Shown here in pieces: positions 1-6,024 of a stretch of 6,046 bases of DNA; positions within the stretch are counted from its first letter, which is position 1; every line of letters begins with the position of its first letter. This stretch comes from Spirochaetales bacterium (GTDB taxonomy: Bacteria; Spirochaetota; Spirochaetia; ARS1246), in contig JABGPX010000660.1 in assembly GCA_018644745.1 (NCBI GenBank), forward strand, positions 1,712 to 7,757. Reading direction: 5' to 3'. Under the pieces are notes generated by a model. The model searched no databases. It saw only the letters and a program-made list of their open reading frames with translations, and was not told the DNA's origin. The translations under genes were made by a program, and so were the position numbers.

Positions 1-66
1 GGCGCCCCTATGCCGGGCGCCCCTATGCCGGGCGCCCCTATGCCGGGCGCCCCTAAACCCGGCGCC
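1..66 (+). repeat. 15-bp in-frame tandem repeat encoding GAPMP pentapeptides
   Basis: Units at 1-15, 16-30 and 31-45 are identical (GGCGCCCCTATGCCG). The unit at 46-60 differs only at its end (AAACCC instead of ATGCCG), and GGCGCC at 61-66 is a partial fifth copy. The unit length is a multiple of three, so the array reads as Gly-Ala-Pro-Met-Pro repeats joined in frame to the HAD domain. Each perfect unit carries an ATG, and each unit has a GGCGCC palindrome. The array starts at base 1, so its true copy number and left boundary lie outside the window. Confidence 0.95.
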
Positions 67-786
67 TTCTTTGATATAGACGGCACGCTGTACCGCGACT
101 CTCTCATGATCGAGCACTTCAAGAAACTTCTCAAATACGAAGTGCTCGATGAAGCTCTCTGGCACAGTAACGTGAAACAGACATACGAGAACTGGCAGAA
201 GCGGCGGGGAAACTACGACGACTACATGCTCGAGCTCGCGGACATTTACGTGGAGTCACTCAAGGGTCTCGAGAAAAGCAAAATGGATTTCATCTCCGAT
301 CAGGTAATAGATCTGATCGGAGACAAAGTATACATGTACACCCGCAACCGCATCGAGTGGCACGAGGAAATGAACCACGCGGTCTTCTTTATATCCGGAA
401 GCCCGGACTATCTTGTTCACAGGATGGCCGAGCGATATGGCGCGACCGACAGCGTGGGTTCCCGCTATCTCCTCGATGATGAAGGTAGATACACCGGTGA
501 AGTGGAAAAGATGTGGGATTCCGACAGCAAGGATGAAGCTCTTACCCGGCTTGTGATAGAATACAATATTGATTTGAGTGCAAGCTACGCTTACGGGGAT
601 ACAAACGGAGATCTCTCAATGTTTCACCGGGTCGGCAATCCGATCGCCATCAATCCCACCCGCGAGCTCCTATCCCATCTAAAAAGCGATCCCGATCTGA
701 GCCGCAGAGTCGGGATCGCCGTCGAACGAAAAGATGTTGTCTACCTGCTCAAGCCGGACGCCGATACGTTTCAGGCGTACGGCTGA
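1..786 (+). CDS. HAD-superfamily IB phosphatase (SerB-like), probably 5'-partial
   Basis: Predicted cytoplasmic phosphomonoesterase of the HAD subfamily IB, the group containing phosphoserine phosphatase. Counting from the ATG at 10, motif I is DIDGT (nucleophile Asp22, acid/base Asp24), motif II is FISGS (Ser129), the motif III lysine is probably Lys174 (SKDEAL), and motif IV is GDTNGD (Asp197, Asp201), followed by the AINPT stretch common in this subfamily. Residues about 33-115 between motifs I and II are helix-rich and fit a C1 cap. All catalytic residues are present, so it should be active; the substrate cannot be read from sequence. The frame is open to base 1, and none of the ATGs in the repeat (10, 25, 40) has a Shine-Dalgarno sequence, so the true start is probably upstream. 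The proline/glycine-rich repeat is an oddity, since such proteins normally begin a few residues before the DxDGT motif. The next gene follows after 17 bp, suggesting an operon. Confidence 0.88.
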   Translation, partial: GAPMPGAPMPGAPMPGAPKPGAFFDIDGTLYRDSLMIEHFKKLLKYEVLDEALWHSNVKQTYENWQKRRGNYDDYMLELADIYVESLKGLEKSKMDFISDQVIDLIGDKVYMYTRNRIEWHEEMNHAVFFISGSPDYLVHRMAERYGATDSVGSRYLLDDEGRYTGEVEKMWDSDSKDEALTRLVIEYNIDLSASYAYGDTNGDLSMFHRVGNPIAINPTRELLSHLKSDPDLSRRVGIAVERKDVVYLLKPDADTFQAYG

Positions 787-803
787 GTAAAGAAGGGTGT
801 TCC

Positions 804-1928
804 ATGAAAAAGATAATAACCGGCATTATCGGGTGCGGAAAGGTCGGCCACCTGCACGCGAAAGCACTCAGCCGGCTCGAGAGTTCGGATTTTACCGCGG
901 TGTGCGGCACCAATCAGGAGCGGACCGCGGCGTTTGCCGGACAGTATGGTGTCGCCGCGTATACGGATGTCGAAGAAATGATCGAAAAATCCGGTCTCGA
1001 AGCGGTGACGATATGCACTCCTCACCCGCTGCATAAAAATCCGGCGGTAAAAGCCGCGGCCGCGGGAGTACATGTACTCATCGAAAAGCCGTTGGCGTCG
1101 TCGCTGGAAGATTGCGACGCTATCCTATCCGCGGCCGCGGAATCGCATGTCAAAGTAGGCACGGTATGTCAGCGGCGGTTTTATGAGCCCGTGCAAAGGG
1201 TGAAGAAGGCGATTGAAAACGGCCGCATCGGTAAACCAATAATGGGAACGGTTACCATGCTCGGATGGCGTGATCAGCCCTATTACGAAAGCGACAGCTG
1301 GCGGGGTACCTGGAAAGGCGAAGGCGGCGGAGTCCTGGTAAATCAAGCACCCCACCAGATGGATCTTCTCCAATGGTTTCTTGGACCAATAGCAGAACTA
1401 ACCGGTTACCGGAGCAACCAAAACCACCCATATATCGAAGTGGAAGACACAGCCGTCGCAATACTGAAGTTCAAGAGCGGAGCGATCGGGAATATCTGCG
1501 TGAGCAATTCCCAAAATCCAGCTCTCTACTGCAACGTACATGTACATGGCGAGAATGGGGGGTCGATAGGAGTTCAGACCGACGGCGGAGCTATGTTTAT
1601 CGCGGGTATGAGCTCGATTGAGGAACCTCCTCGCCTCGACTTATGGACGGTGCCGGCCGAGGCGGAACTGATGGACGCATGGAACGCCGAAGATGCGGCG
1701 GTTTTCGAATCAACAGATCCGATGGAACGATACCATCAGCTCCAGATCGCCGATTTTCTGGAAGCGGTTATTCACGATCGAGAACCCTTGGTTACGGGTC
1801 AGGACGGCAGAATTACCGTTGAGATATTTACCGCGATATACAGGTCGACCAGAGATAGCAGACCTGTGGGTTTTCCCCTCGAACCCGAAGTAGACCGAAA
1901 TGATTTTGACGGAAGATTTACTATCTGA
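804..1928 (+). CDS. Gfo/Idh/MocA-family NAD(P)-dependent oxidoreductase (EKP type)
   Basis: Predicted cytoplasmic dehydrogenase or reductase acting on a sugar, sugar derivative or cyclitol. The N-terminal Rossmann fold begins with GIIGCGKVG (Gly10, Gly12, Gly15). The family-defining EKP motif is at 94-96, with Lys95 the usual catalytic lysine. The C-terminal alpha/beta domain has GGGVLVNQAPHQMD (174-187), whose His184 and Asp187 match the usual HxxD active-site pair, and then EVEDTAVAIL (212-221) typical of the central sheet. The length, 374 aa, is normal for the family. The start is supported by AGAAGGG at 791-797, six bases before the ATG. There is no signal peptide, so this is not one of the exported glucose-fructose oxidoreductases. 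The gene lies 17 bp behind the HAD phosphatase and may be co-transcribed with it. Substrate specificity in this family cannot be inferred from these motifs, so I give no symbol. Confidence 0.93.
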   Translation: MKKIITGIIGCGKVGHLHAKALSRLESSDFTAVCGTNQERTAAFAGQYGVAAYTDVEEMIEKSGLEAVTICTPHPLHKNPAVKAAAAGVHVLIEKPLASSLEDCDAILSAAAESHVKVGTVCQRRFYEPVQRVKKAIENGRIGKPIMGTVTMLGWRDQPYYESDSWRGTWKGEGGGVLVNQAPHQMDLLQWFLGPIAELTGYRSNQNHPYIEVEDTAVAILKFKSGAIGNICVSNSQNPALYCNVHVHGENGGSIGVQTDGGAMFIAGMSSIEEPPRLDLWTVPAEAELMDAWNAEDAAVFESTDPMERYHQLQIADFLEAVIHDREPLVTGQDGRITVEIFTAIYRSTRDSRPVGFPLEPEVDRNDFDGRFTI

Positions 1929-1952
1929 CCAAAGCAAAGGTTCAGTTCGACA

Positions 1953-1980
1953 TTGCAACTTGTCCGCTAAAGCATATCAT
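1953..1980 (+). promoter_or_regulatory. Putative sigma70-type promoter giving a leaderless mRNA
   Basis: TTGCAA (1953-1958, 4 of 6 to TTGACA) and TATCAT (1975-1980, 5 of 6 to TATAAT) are separated by 16 bp. A start six or seven bases after the -10 falls on the ATG at 1987. This fits the absence of any Shine-Dalgarno sequence before that ATG. The call rests on consensus matching only. Confidence 0.4.
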
Positions 1981-1986
1981 TAACAT

Positions 1987-2670
1987 ATGGGCAACCACGC
2001 CGACCTACCTGACGAATTGCTGCCGTCACAAATACGAACCGACAGTGGGGGAGCTACCGAGGAAATACTGAACAGCATCACCCATGCAGTTGGCGCGGGT
2101 CTCTCGATAGCCTGCCTAATCGTGCTCCTATTGCTCTCCGGACGAGATCCAAGTGTATGGAAGTACGTGGGATTCTCTATCTTCAGCGTAAGCCAGATCC
2201 TGACGTTCCTTGCATCGGCCCTGACCCATGGTTTTTCGGCCAGACCTCCGATCAGACGCAAGCTCTCATTTCTAGACTTCAGTTCGATCTACATCCTGAT
2301 AGCCGGTACCTACACCCCGGTATGTCTGATTGCATTACGAGGGAACTGGGGCTGGACAGTATTCGGGATCATGTGGGGGCTCGCGGCTGTGGGAATCGTT
2401 TTACGAATCGTGTTCTTTAACCGGCTCCGACTGATTGCAAATTTGATGTTCCTCGTCATGGGCTGGCTTGTTCTCATAGTGCTCAGACCCCTGATACTGG
2501 CAACATCGATGCGATTCGTAATCTGGATTCTATCGGCCGGCGCGTGGTTTACCCTGGGATTCATCTTCTTTATGTGGCGAAAACTACCTTTCTCTCACAT
2601 CATCTGGCATCTGGCTGTTATTGGGGGAAGCATGACCTTTACAGTGGCTTTCGCTATCCATCTGGCCTAG
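1987..2670 (+). CDS. Hemolysin III / YqfA-type PAQR family membrane protein
   Basis: Seven-helix integral inner-membrane protein of the bacterial hemolysin III (PAQR/CREST hydrolase-like) family. Conserved landmarks are EEILNSITHAVG (25-36) at the first helix, SALTH (Ser77, His81), LDFSSIYILIAGTYTP (96-111, with Asp97), and SHIIWH (His204, His208) at the last helix. In PAQR proteins the SxxxH histidine and the two C-terminal histidines bind a metal ion, and all are present here. Hydrophobic segments run through residues 33-50, 60-80, 98-116, 122-143, 150-170, 176-196 and 206-226. The 227 aa length is normal. Despite the name, most bacterial members are not proven hemolysins, and a membrane homeostasis or lipid hydrolase role is likelier. 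The ATG at 1987 is the only good start (stop TAA at 1981 in frame) but has no Shine-Dalgarno; see the promoter at 1953-1980. It converges on the esterase gene, sharing the bases CTAG at the two stops. Confidence 0.92.
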   Translation: MGNHADLPDELLPSQIRTDSGGATEEILNSITHAVGAGLSIACLIVLLLLSGRDPSVWKYVGFSIFSVSQILTFLASALTHGFSARPPIRRKLSFLDFSSIYILIAGTYTPVCLIALRGNWGWTVFGIMWGLAAVGIVLRIVFFNRLRLIANLMFLVMGWLVLIVLRPLILATSMRFVIWILSAGAWFTLGFIFFMWRKLPFSHIIWHLAVIGGSMTFTVAFAIHLA

Positions 2671-3317
2671 AGATCATTGCTCCATTCAAATCCAACGGCA
2701 TTGAGAAAACTCGATGTTATGATTGAGTGGCCTTTTCTGTTCGGATGGACTCTGTCGCCGCATAATGTCTGGGTTGGGTTGTATTCGAGATACCGATCGA
2801 AAGCAGCCTGAGTGTCACCAAACAAAGCGCCGTACTTTGCCGCCAATCCTCTAACGACCATTCCGTATGCATCCATCTGTACGCGCATGTCGTCTTCCCT
2901 ATTCGGCTCGATGAAGTAGGGAGTGAGAAGGATCAGCCCTTTGAGGCTTGGAAGAGTCTGCTCGATCAATTCGATGTACACCGATTCAAACATCTCGATT
3001 TCAACCTGTGCCGACATGAGAGGATTGTCGAATTGACGCCAGACGTCATTAATTCCAATCATGATAGAAAGCCAATCCGGCTTCAGCGCCAAAACATCCC
3101 GGCTCCAGCGCTCCTTCAGGTCGGTTATCCTGTTTCCGCTGATCCCGGTATTGAGAACCCTAATTTTGCGTTCAGGATAATGTGCGCCGAGAAGTCCGTC
3201 GGTGATGCTCACATAACCGTCACCCAGCCCGTCGCGTTCTCCTACGGGGTGTACCCGGCCTGTGTCTGTAATTGAGTCTCCAATGAAAAGAAGTGTAGTA
3301 TTGGTGTCTATTTTCAT
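2667..3317 (-). CDS. SGNH/GDSL-family acyl esterase, cytoplasmic
   Basis: Predicted serine esterase, probably removing acetyl or similar ester groups from a carbohydrate. All four SGNH blocks are visible: GDSIT with nucleophile Ser15, NTGISGN (oxyanion Gly61), GIND with Asn90, and DRVH with the Asp188/His191 pair. The 216 aa length and the sequence around GDGYVSITDGLLGA and RQFD resemble single-domain esterases found near carbohydrate genes in many bacteria. There is no signal peptide or lipobox, so it should act inside the cell on an imported compound. The start ATG (3315-3317) lacks a Shine-Dalgarno sequence but has a TACTAT hexamer seven bases upstream on its strand, as in a leaderless transcript. 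It is divergent from the GH109-like oxidoreductase across 35 bp, hinting at joint control and a shared substrate. Its stop overlaps that of the hemolysin III gene by 4 bp. The exact substrate is unknown. Confidence 0.92.
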   Translation of the reverse strand: MKIDTNTTLLFIGDSITDTGRVHPVGERDGLGDGYVSITDGLLGAHYPERKIRVLNTGISGNRITDLKERWSRDVLALKPDWLSIMIGINDVWRQFDNPLMSAQVEIEMFESVYIELIEQTLPSLKGLILLTPYFIEPNREDDMRVQMDAYGMVVRGLAAKYGALFGDTQAAFDRYLEYNPTQTLCGDRVHPNRKGHSIITSSFLNAVGFEWSNDL

Positions 3318-3318
3318 G

Positions 3319-3335
3319 TCGAGGATAGTATCCGA
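3319..3335. promoter_or_regulatory. Inverted repeat in the divergent intergenic region (candidate operator or overlapping -10s)
   Basis: GGATA-G-TATCC (3323-3333) is a perfect 11-base dyad in the 35-bp gap between the esterase and oxidoreductase starts. Outer TC (3319-3320) and GA (3334-3335) also pair if GA at 3321-3322 is bulged. The dyad yields a TANNNT hexamer on each strand: TAGTAT (3326-3331) on + and TACTAT on - (3325-3330). One site could therefore serve both divergent promoters or bind a small regulator. No clear -35 is present for either direction. Confidence 0.3.
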
Positions 3336-3352
3336 ATTGCTGGAGGATTGGA

Positions 3353-4474
3353 ATGGCGAGAGCAGATAAGCAGTTAAAAATGGGTGTGGCCGGCGCGTGC
3401 GGTCGTGGAGGAAGCCTTAAAAGGGTGCTCGACTTTACCGAAACCATGACGATTAGCGCGGTATGCGACATAAAGGAAGCCGACCTGCCGCAGGCGATGG
3501 CTGACCTCGGCGCAAAAACCAAACATACCGATTATTCAGAAATGCTGGAGCAATCGGGTATCGAAGCGGTTTTTATCGGGACACCTATGCCCCTCCATGT
3601 GCCCCAGGCAATAGAAGCATTGGAGCGAGGAATCCATGTTATCTCCGAGGTGCCGGCGGGTATATCCTTCGATGAATGTAAAGCGCTCGTTTCCGCTTGC
3701 GCGGCGTCCAAGAGCCGGTACATCATGGCCGAAAATTACATCTATACCAGACCGATGATGCTGGTGAGTGAAATTGTGCGCGCCGGTGCTTTCGGAGAAG
3801 TGTATTACGCCGAAGGAGAGTACATCCACGAGTTGAAGGAACTCAACGAAAAGACAACATGGCGAAGAAAGTGGCAGACTGGAATAAACGGCATTACCTA
3901 CGGAACCCACAGCCTCGGTCCAATATTGCAGTGGATGCCCGGCGATCGAGTTGTATCGGTAAGTTGCGCGGGTTCCGGTCATCATTATAAAGATCCGCGG
4001 GGTTATCATTATGAGAATGAAGACTCCTGCGTCATGCTGTGTAAAACCGCAAAAAACAGACTCATCAAAATACGGGTCGATATGATATCCGACAGACCTC
4101 ACAGCATGAACTCGTATCAGCTTCAAGGCACCGATGGGGTTTTCGAATCCACAAGACTCGGTCCCGGAGAGCAGGATAAAATCTGGCTGCGAAAACTGTC
4201 GGAAGAACCGGAGTGGACAAGCCTCGATTCCTTGGCGGATAAGTATCTGCCGGAGACATGGCGGAATATAACAAAAGAACAAGCGGAGACCGGCCACGGC
4301 GGCGGAGACTATCTTCAGATGCTCGAGTATTCAAATGTGCTGCTGAACGGCAAAAAACCCCGGATCGGGATTCATGAAGCCATGGATCTCACCCTGCCCG
4401 GTCTGATCAGTCAAGACTCGATATCGTTAGACAGCAAATGGCTGCCTGTACCGAACTCCAGGGATTGGGTGTAG
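3353..4474 (+). CDS. Gfo/Idh/MocA-family protein of the EVP subgroup, GH109-like
   Basis: The N-terminal Rossmann domain begins GVAGACGRGG (11-20). Where ordinary family members have EKP, this protein has EVP (99-101), so the catalytic lysine is Val100. It also has AENYIYTRPMML (126-137), YIHELK (157-162), YGTHSLGP (183-190), and a late GHGGGDY (314-320) followed by an LLNGKKPRIGIHEAMD segment. These match the pattern I recall for GH109 alpha-N-acetylgalactosaminidases, in which EVP replaces EKP and a Tyr-x-x-His pair acts in an NAD-dependent, redox-assisted glycoside hydrolysis; Tyr183 and His186 would be that pair. A sugar dehydrogenase lacking the lysine is the alternative. The 373 aa protein has no signal peptide, so it is cytoplasmic. 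GGAGG at 3342-3346, six bases before the ATG, fixes the start. It is divergent from the SGNH esterase, suggesting a joint role on an acylated or amino sugar. The family call is firm and the glycosidase call tentative. Confidence 0.9.
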   Translation: MARADKQLKMGVAGACGRGGSLKRVLDFTETMTISAVCDIKEADLPQAMADLGAKTKHTDYSEMLEQSGIEAVFIGTPMPLHVPQAIEALERGIHVISEVPAGISFDECKALVSACAASKSRYIMAENYIYTRPMMLVSEIVRAGAFGEVYYAEGEYIHELKELNEKTTWRRKWQTGINGITYGTHSLGPILQWMPGDRVVSVSCAGSGHHYKDPRGYHYENEDSCVMLCKTAKNRLIKIRVDMISDRPHSMNSYQLQGTDGVFESTRLGPGEQDKIWLRKLSEEPEWTSLDSLADKYLPETWRNITKEQAETGHGGGDYLQMLEYSNVLLNGKKPRIGIHEAMDLTLPGLISQDSISLDSKWLPVPNSRDWV

Positions 4475-4485
4475 CAGGCTGTGCA

Positions 4486-4514
4486 TTGATTTCCGGTCCC
4501 CCTGCATGTAGAAT
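4486..4514 (+). promoter_or_regulatory. Strong sigma70-like promoter for the TonB gene, start point at GTG 4521
   Basis: TTGATT (4486-4491, 4 of 6) and TAGAAT (4509-4514, 5 of 6) are spaced by 17 bp, the optimum for sigma70-type promoters. Six bases separate the -10 from GTG 4521, so transcription would begin at or next to that codon. If so, the upstream in-frame CTG at 4502 cannot be the start, and the TonB mRNA is leaderless. Consensus match only. Confidence 0.45.
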
Positions 4515-4520
4515 CAGAAA

Positions 4521-5455
4521 GTGATCACGATAAAAAAAAAGACCCTCTTGGCGTTAGGCTTAAGGCATTAACGTCAAGGATTCTTCACTCTCCTCTTTAT
4601 CGATCACCCTTATTCCAATCCGCAGCGATAAACCTCGTAGTATTTACCGCCGCGGCCGTTATATTCTGGGACACCGGGCTGCCCAGAAAGCAAACGTACG
4701 GATCAACCTTCATAAACGTTACCCTGGATGAGCCTGAGCGGGATACTGCTTTTTCCGGACCGGAAACCCAAACGACTCCATTCGAGAATCCAGAGGCGGA
4801 AACCGCGGAGGAAAATATTCCCGGTGATGTAGAGTCAAGATCTGAGCTCTTTTCTACTGCCGATGAAAAGAAAAAGGACAAGAAGAAGTCTGCGGCAATT
4901 CAAAGCAAGATTCGTCCTGTTGAGAAAGAGGCGACCGGCAAACCTATTCCGACGGGTGAGGTGCCCGCAAATCTCGATCAGCCGGAAGTCGAAGATACCG
5001 GCACTGAGACAAGCGATTTATTCCCTCCGGCTGGCGACGGGGGGCCTCCCGCCGCAAAGAAGAAAGTAAAAGCAAAGAAAACCTTCGCTGAATCCGAATC
5101 CGCGGGAGAGGCACCTGTTTCTCTGGATACCGATTCCGAAGGCGACATACCCCTATCCCACCTTATAGACACTCCCGCGGAAATCATCGCTCAAGGGAAG
5201 CTGGAATTTCCGGAGGAATTCAAGAACCAGGAGATTGAAACCTCCTCCACAATCGATATATATCTTGATAACCTGGGAGAAATCCGAAACCTCCAGATTG
5301 TCCGAAGCGGCGAGCGTGCTTTTGACGAAGCCGCCATCAGGATGATTTTGGAAACTACTTTCTCGCCGGCATACTCCGGAGAATTACCAGTTCCCTGCAT
5401 CGTACGCATGGAAGTGGTTTTCAACACCATTGTAGAAGGAGCGCAAACAGAATGA
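4521..5455 (+). CDS. TonB-family energy transducer (start requires a -1 shift at A9)
   Basis: Predicted inner-membrane anchored protein spanning the periplasm and transmitting proton-motive energy to outer-membrane receptors. The main frame is open from 4490 to the stop at 5453-5455. It contains a basic N-terminus (RLKALTSR), a membrane segment at 4619-4669 (about 17 residues ending in Trp), an acidic and lysine-rich linker with KKKDKKK and KKKVKAKK blocks (about 4700-5120), and a C-terminal TonB domain (about 5200-5425; IDIYLDNLGEIRNLQIVRSG, FDEAAIRMI, then FSPAYSGELPVP). No ATG, GTG or TTG is in frame until GTG 4961, which would remove the anchor. GTG 4521, placed at a predicted transcription start, is one frame off; joining at the A run gives MITIKKKDPLGVRL and a 311-aa protein. 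Alternatives are a CTG start at 4502 or ATT at 4580. No exbB or exbD gene adjoins it. The downstream gene overlaps by 4 bp (ATGA). TonB identity is firm; the 5' end is uncertain. Confidence 0.8.
4532..4579 (+). promoter_or_regulatory. Nine-A slippery run plus downstream hairpin (candidate -1 frameshift signal)
   Basis: A9 spans 4532-4540 and is followed by G4541, so the frame from GTG 4521 reads AUA AAA AAA AAG and ends with the heptamer A_AAA_AAG (4535-4541). A spacer of about five bases leads to a stem in which CTTGGCGTTA (4547-4556) pairs with TAACGTCAAG (4569-4578): ten pairs with one G-U, and a 12-base loop. Without a slip, translation ends at TAA 4569-4571 after 16 codons. A -1 slip enters the TonB frame at GAC 4541. 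Heptamer, spacing and stem fit known bacterial -1 frameshift sites. A missing A in the assembly would explain the frame break equally well. Confidence 0.5.
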
Positions 5456-5979
5456 AGCGGTTATTCTTCTTCATGATTTTTGTTTCTGCAGCCTCCCTCC
5501 TGCTCGCGGACGAAACCGTTTCAGGACAGGTTGTCGTCGCCCATGCCGGATATGAAAACCATGTGTTTGTAAAGAGTTTCATATATATCGAGGAAATCGA
5601 TACTCATTTCCCGATCGAACCCGACGGCAGCTTCAAGCTTATTGTGAAAGACGCAGGTATGTACTCATTCGGCACAATCTGTCCCGGTTTCAAGCCGACA
5701 AGCTTTCATAAGTATATTTCGGCAGAAGAAGATATTATCATAGAGGTCTCCCTGCAAGTTCTTTCGATGCGGGTAGAAGTCACACAAGAGATTCCAAGAT
5801 TTATCATTAATGTTCGAGAATCCGCAGAGTCAATTTCCCGTGAAAAGACCGATCTTACAGATAATGAATACCACAGCCTTCTTCAGAGCTCGAATCGAGA
5901 AGACTGGTCTCCGGGCATAAATATCGGGAGGATTATCGATTTTATTCGCCAGAGAATTGAGGAAAATCGCAACAAATAG
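5452..5979 (+). CDS. Small exported beta-rich protein coupled to TonB
   Basis: I do not recognise a named family. The protein has 175 aa. Residues 1-19 form a clear Sec signal peptide (MKR, then a hydrophobic core ending LLLA) with likely cleavage before Asp20; there is no lipobox cysteine, so the product should be periplasmic or outer-membrane associated. Residues about 22-110 alternate like a beta-sandwich (SGQVVV, a PDGSFKLIV turn, GMYSF, DIIIEVSLQVL) and resemble the carboxypeptidase-regulatory-like domains that precede the plug in some TonB-dependent receptors. The rest (111-175) is charged and probably helical, with no plug or barrel. The ATG overlaps the TonB stop as ATGA, with AGAAGGAG at 5434-5441 ten bases upstream, indicating translational coupling. 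It may be a TonB partner, an adaptor, or the detached N-terminal domain of a receptor. The secretion call is firm and the role is inferred from position. Confidence 0.75.
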   Translation: MKRLFFFMIFVSAASLLLADETVSGQVVVAHAGYENHVFVKSFIYIEEIDTHFPIEPDGSFKLIVKDAGMYSFGTICPGFKPTSFHKYISAEEDIIIEVSLQVLSMRVEVTQEIPRFIINVRESAESISREKTDLTDNEYHSLLQSSNREDWSPGINIGRIIDFIRQRIEENRNK

Positions 5980-5994
5980 TTACCGCCCCAAAGC

Positions 5995-6024
5995 TTGCTA
6001 GATTCACCAAATCGGTCGTATGAT
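5995..6024 (+). promoter_or_regulatory. Possible promoter for a gene starting at the right edge
   Basis: TTGCTA (5995-6000, 4 of 6) and TATGAT (6019-6024, 5 of 6) are 18 bp apart. The ATG at 6038, or the in-frame ATG at 6020, opens a frame that runs out of the window. Neither ATG has a Shine-Dalgarno sequence. Too little of the frame is visible to call a gene. Confidence 0.2.

Noticed and set aside
797..1036. A short + strand frame overlapping the first oxidoreductase start
   Set aside because: It is out of frame with the clear Rossmann-fold gene at 804, is arginine-rich, and has no domain features.
3536..4297. A 253-codon open frame on the minus strand inside the second oxidoreductase gene
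   Set aside because: It is wholly antisense to a well-supported gene, shows no recognisable domain, and has the irregular composition of a shadow frame. Long antisense frames arise easily from the codon bias of the true gene.
4475..4520. Terminator after the second oxidoreductase gene
   Set aside because: I found no stem followed by a T run between the stop codon and the tonB promoter, so read-through into tonB remains possible.
4532..4579. The hairpin read as a Rho-independent terminator
   Set aside because: On the + strand no T run follows the stem. On the minus strand T9 follows, but only after about six bases, and no minus-strand gene lies to the right within the window to be terminated. 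A gene beyond the right edge cannot be excluded.
4597..4881. A 94-codon serine-rich minus-strand frame opposite the TonB linker
   Set aside because: Its serine and phenylalanine bias is just the complement of the Glu/Lys-rich linker codons on the other strand.
4961..5455. GTG 4961 as the real start of the TonB-like gene, giving a 164-aa soluble protein
   Set aside because: The same frame is open for a further 470 bases upstream and encodes a basic N-terminus, a membrane anchor and a charged linker in proper TonB order. A start at 4961 would discard the anchor and has no convincing reason beyond being the first in-frame GTG.
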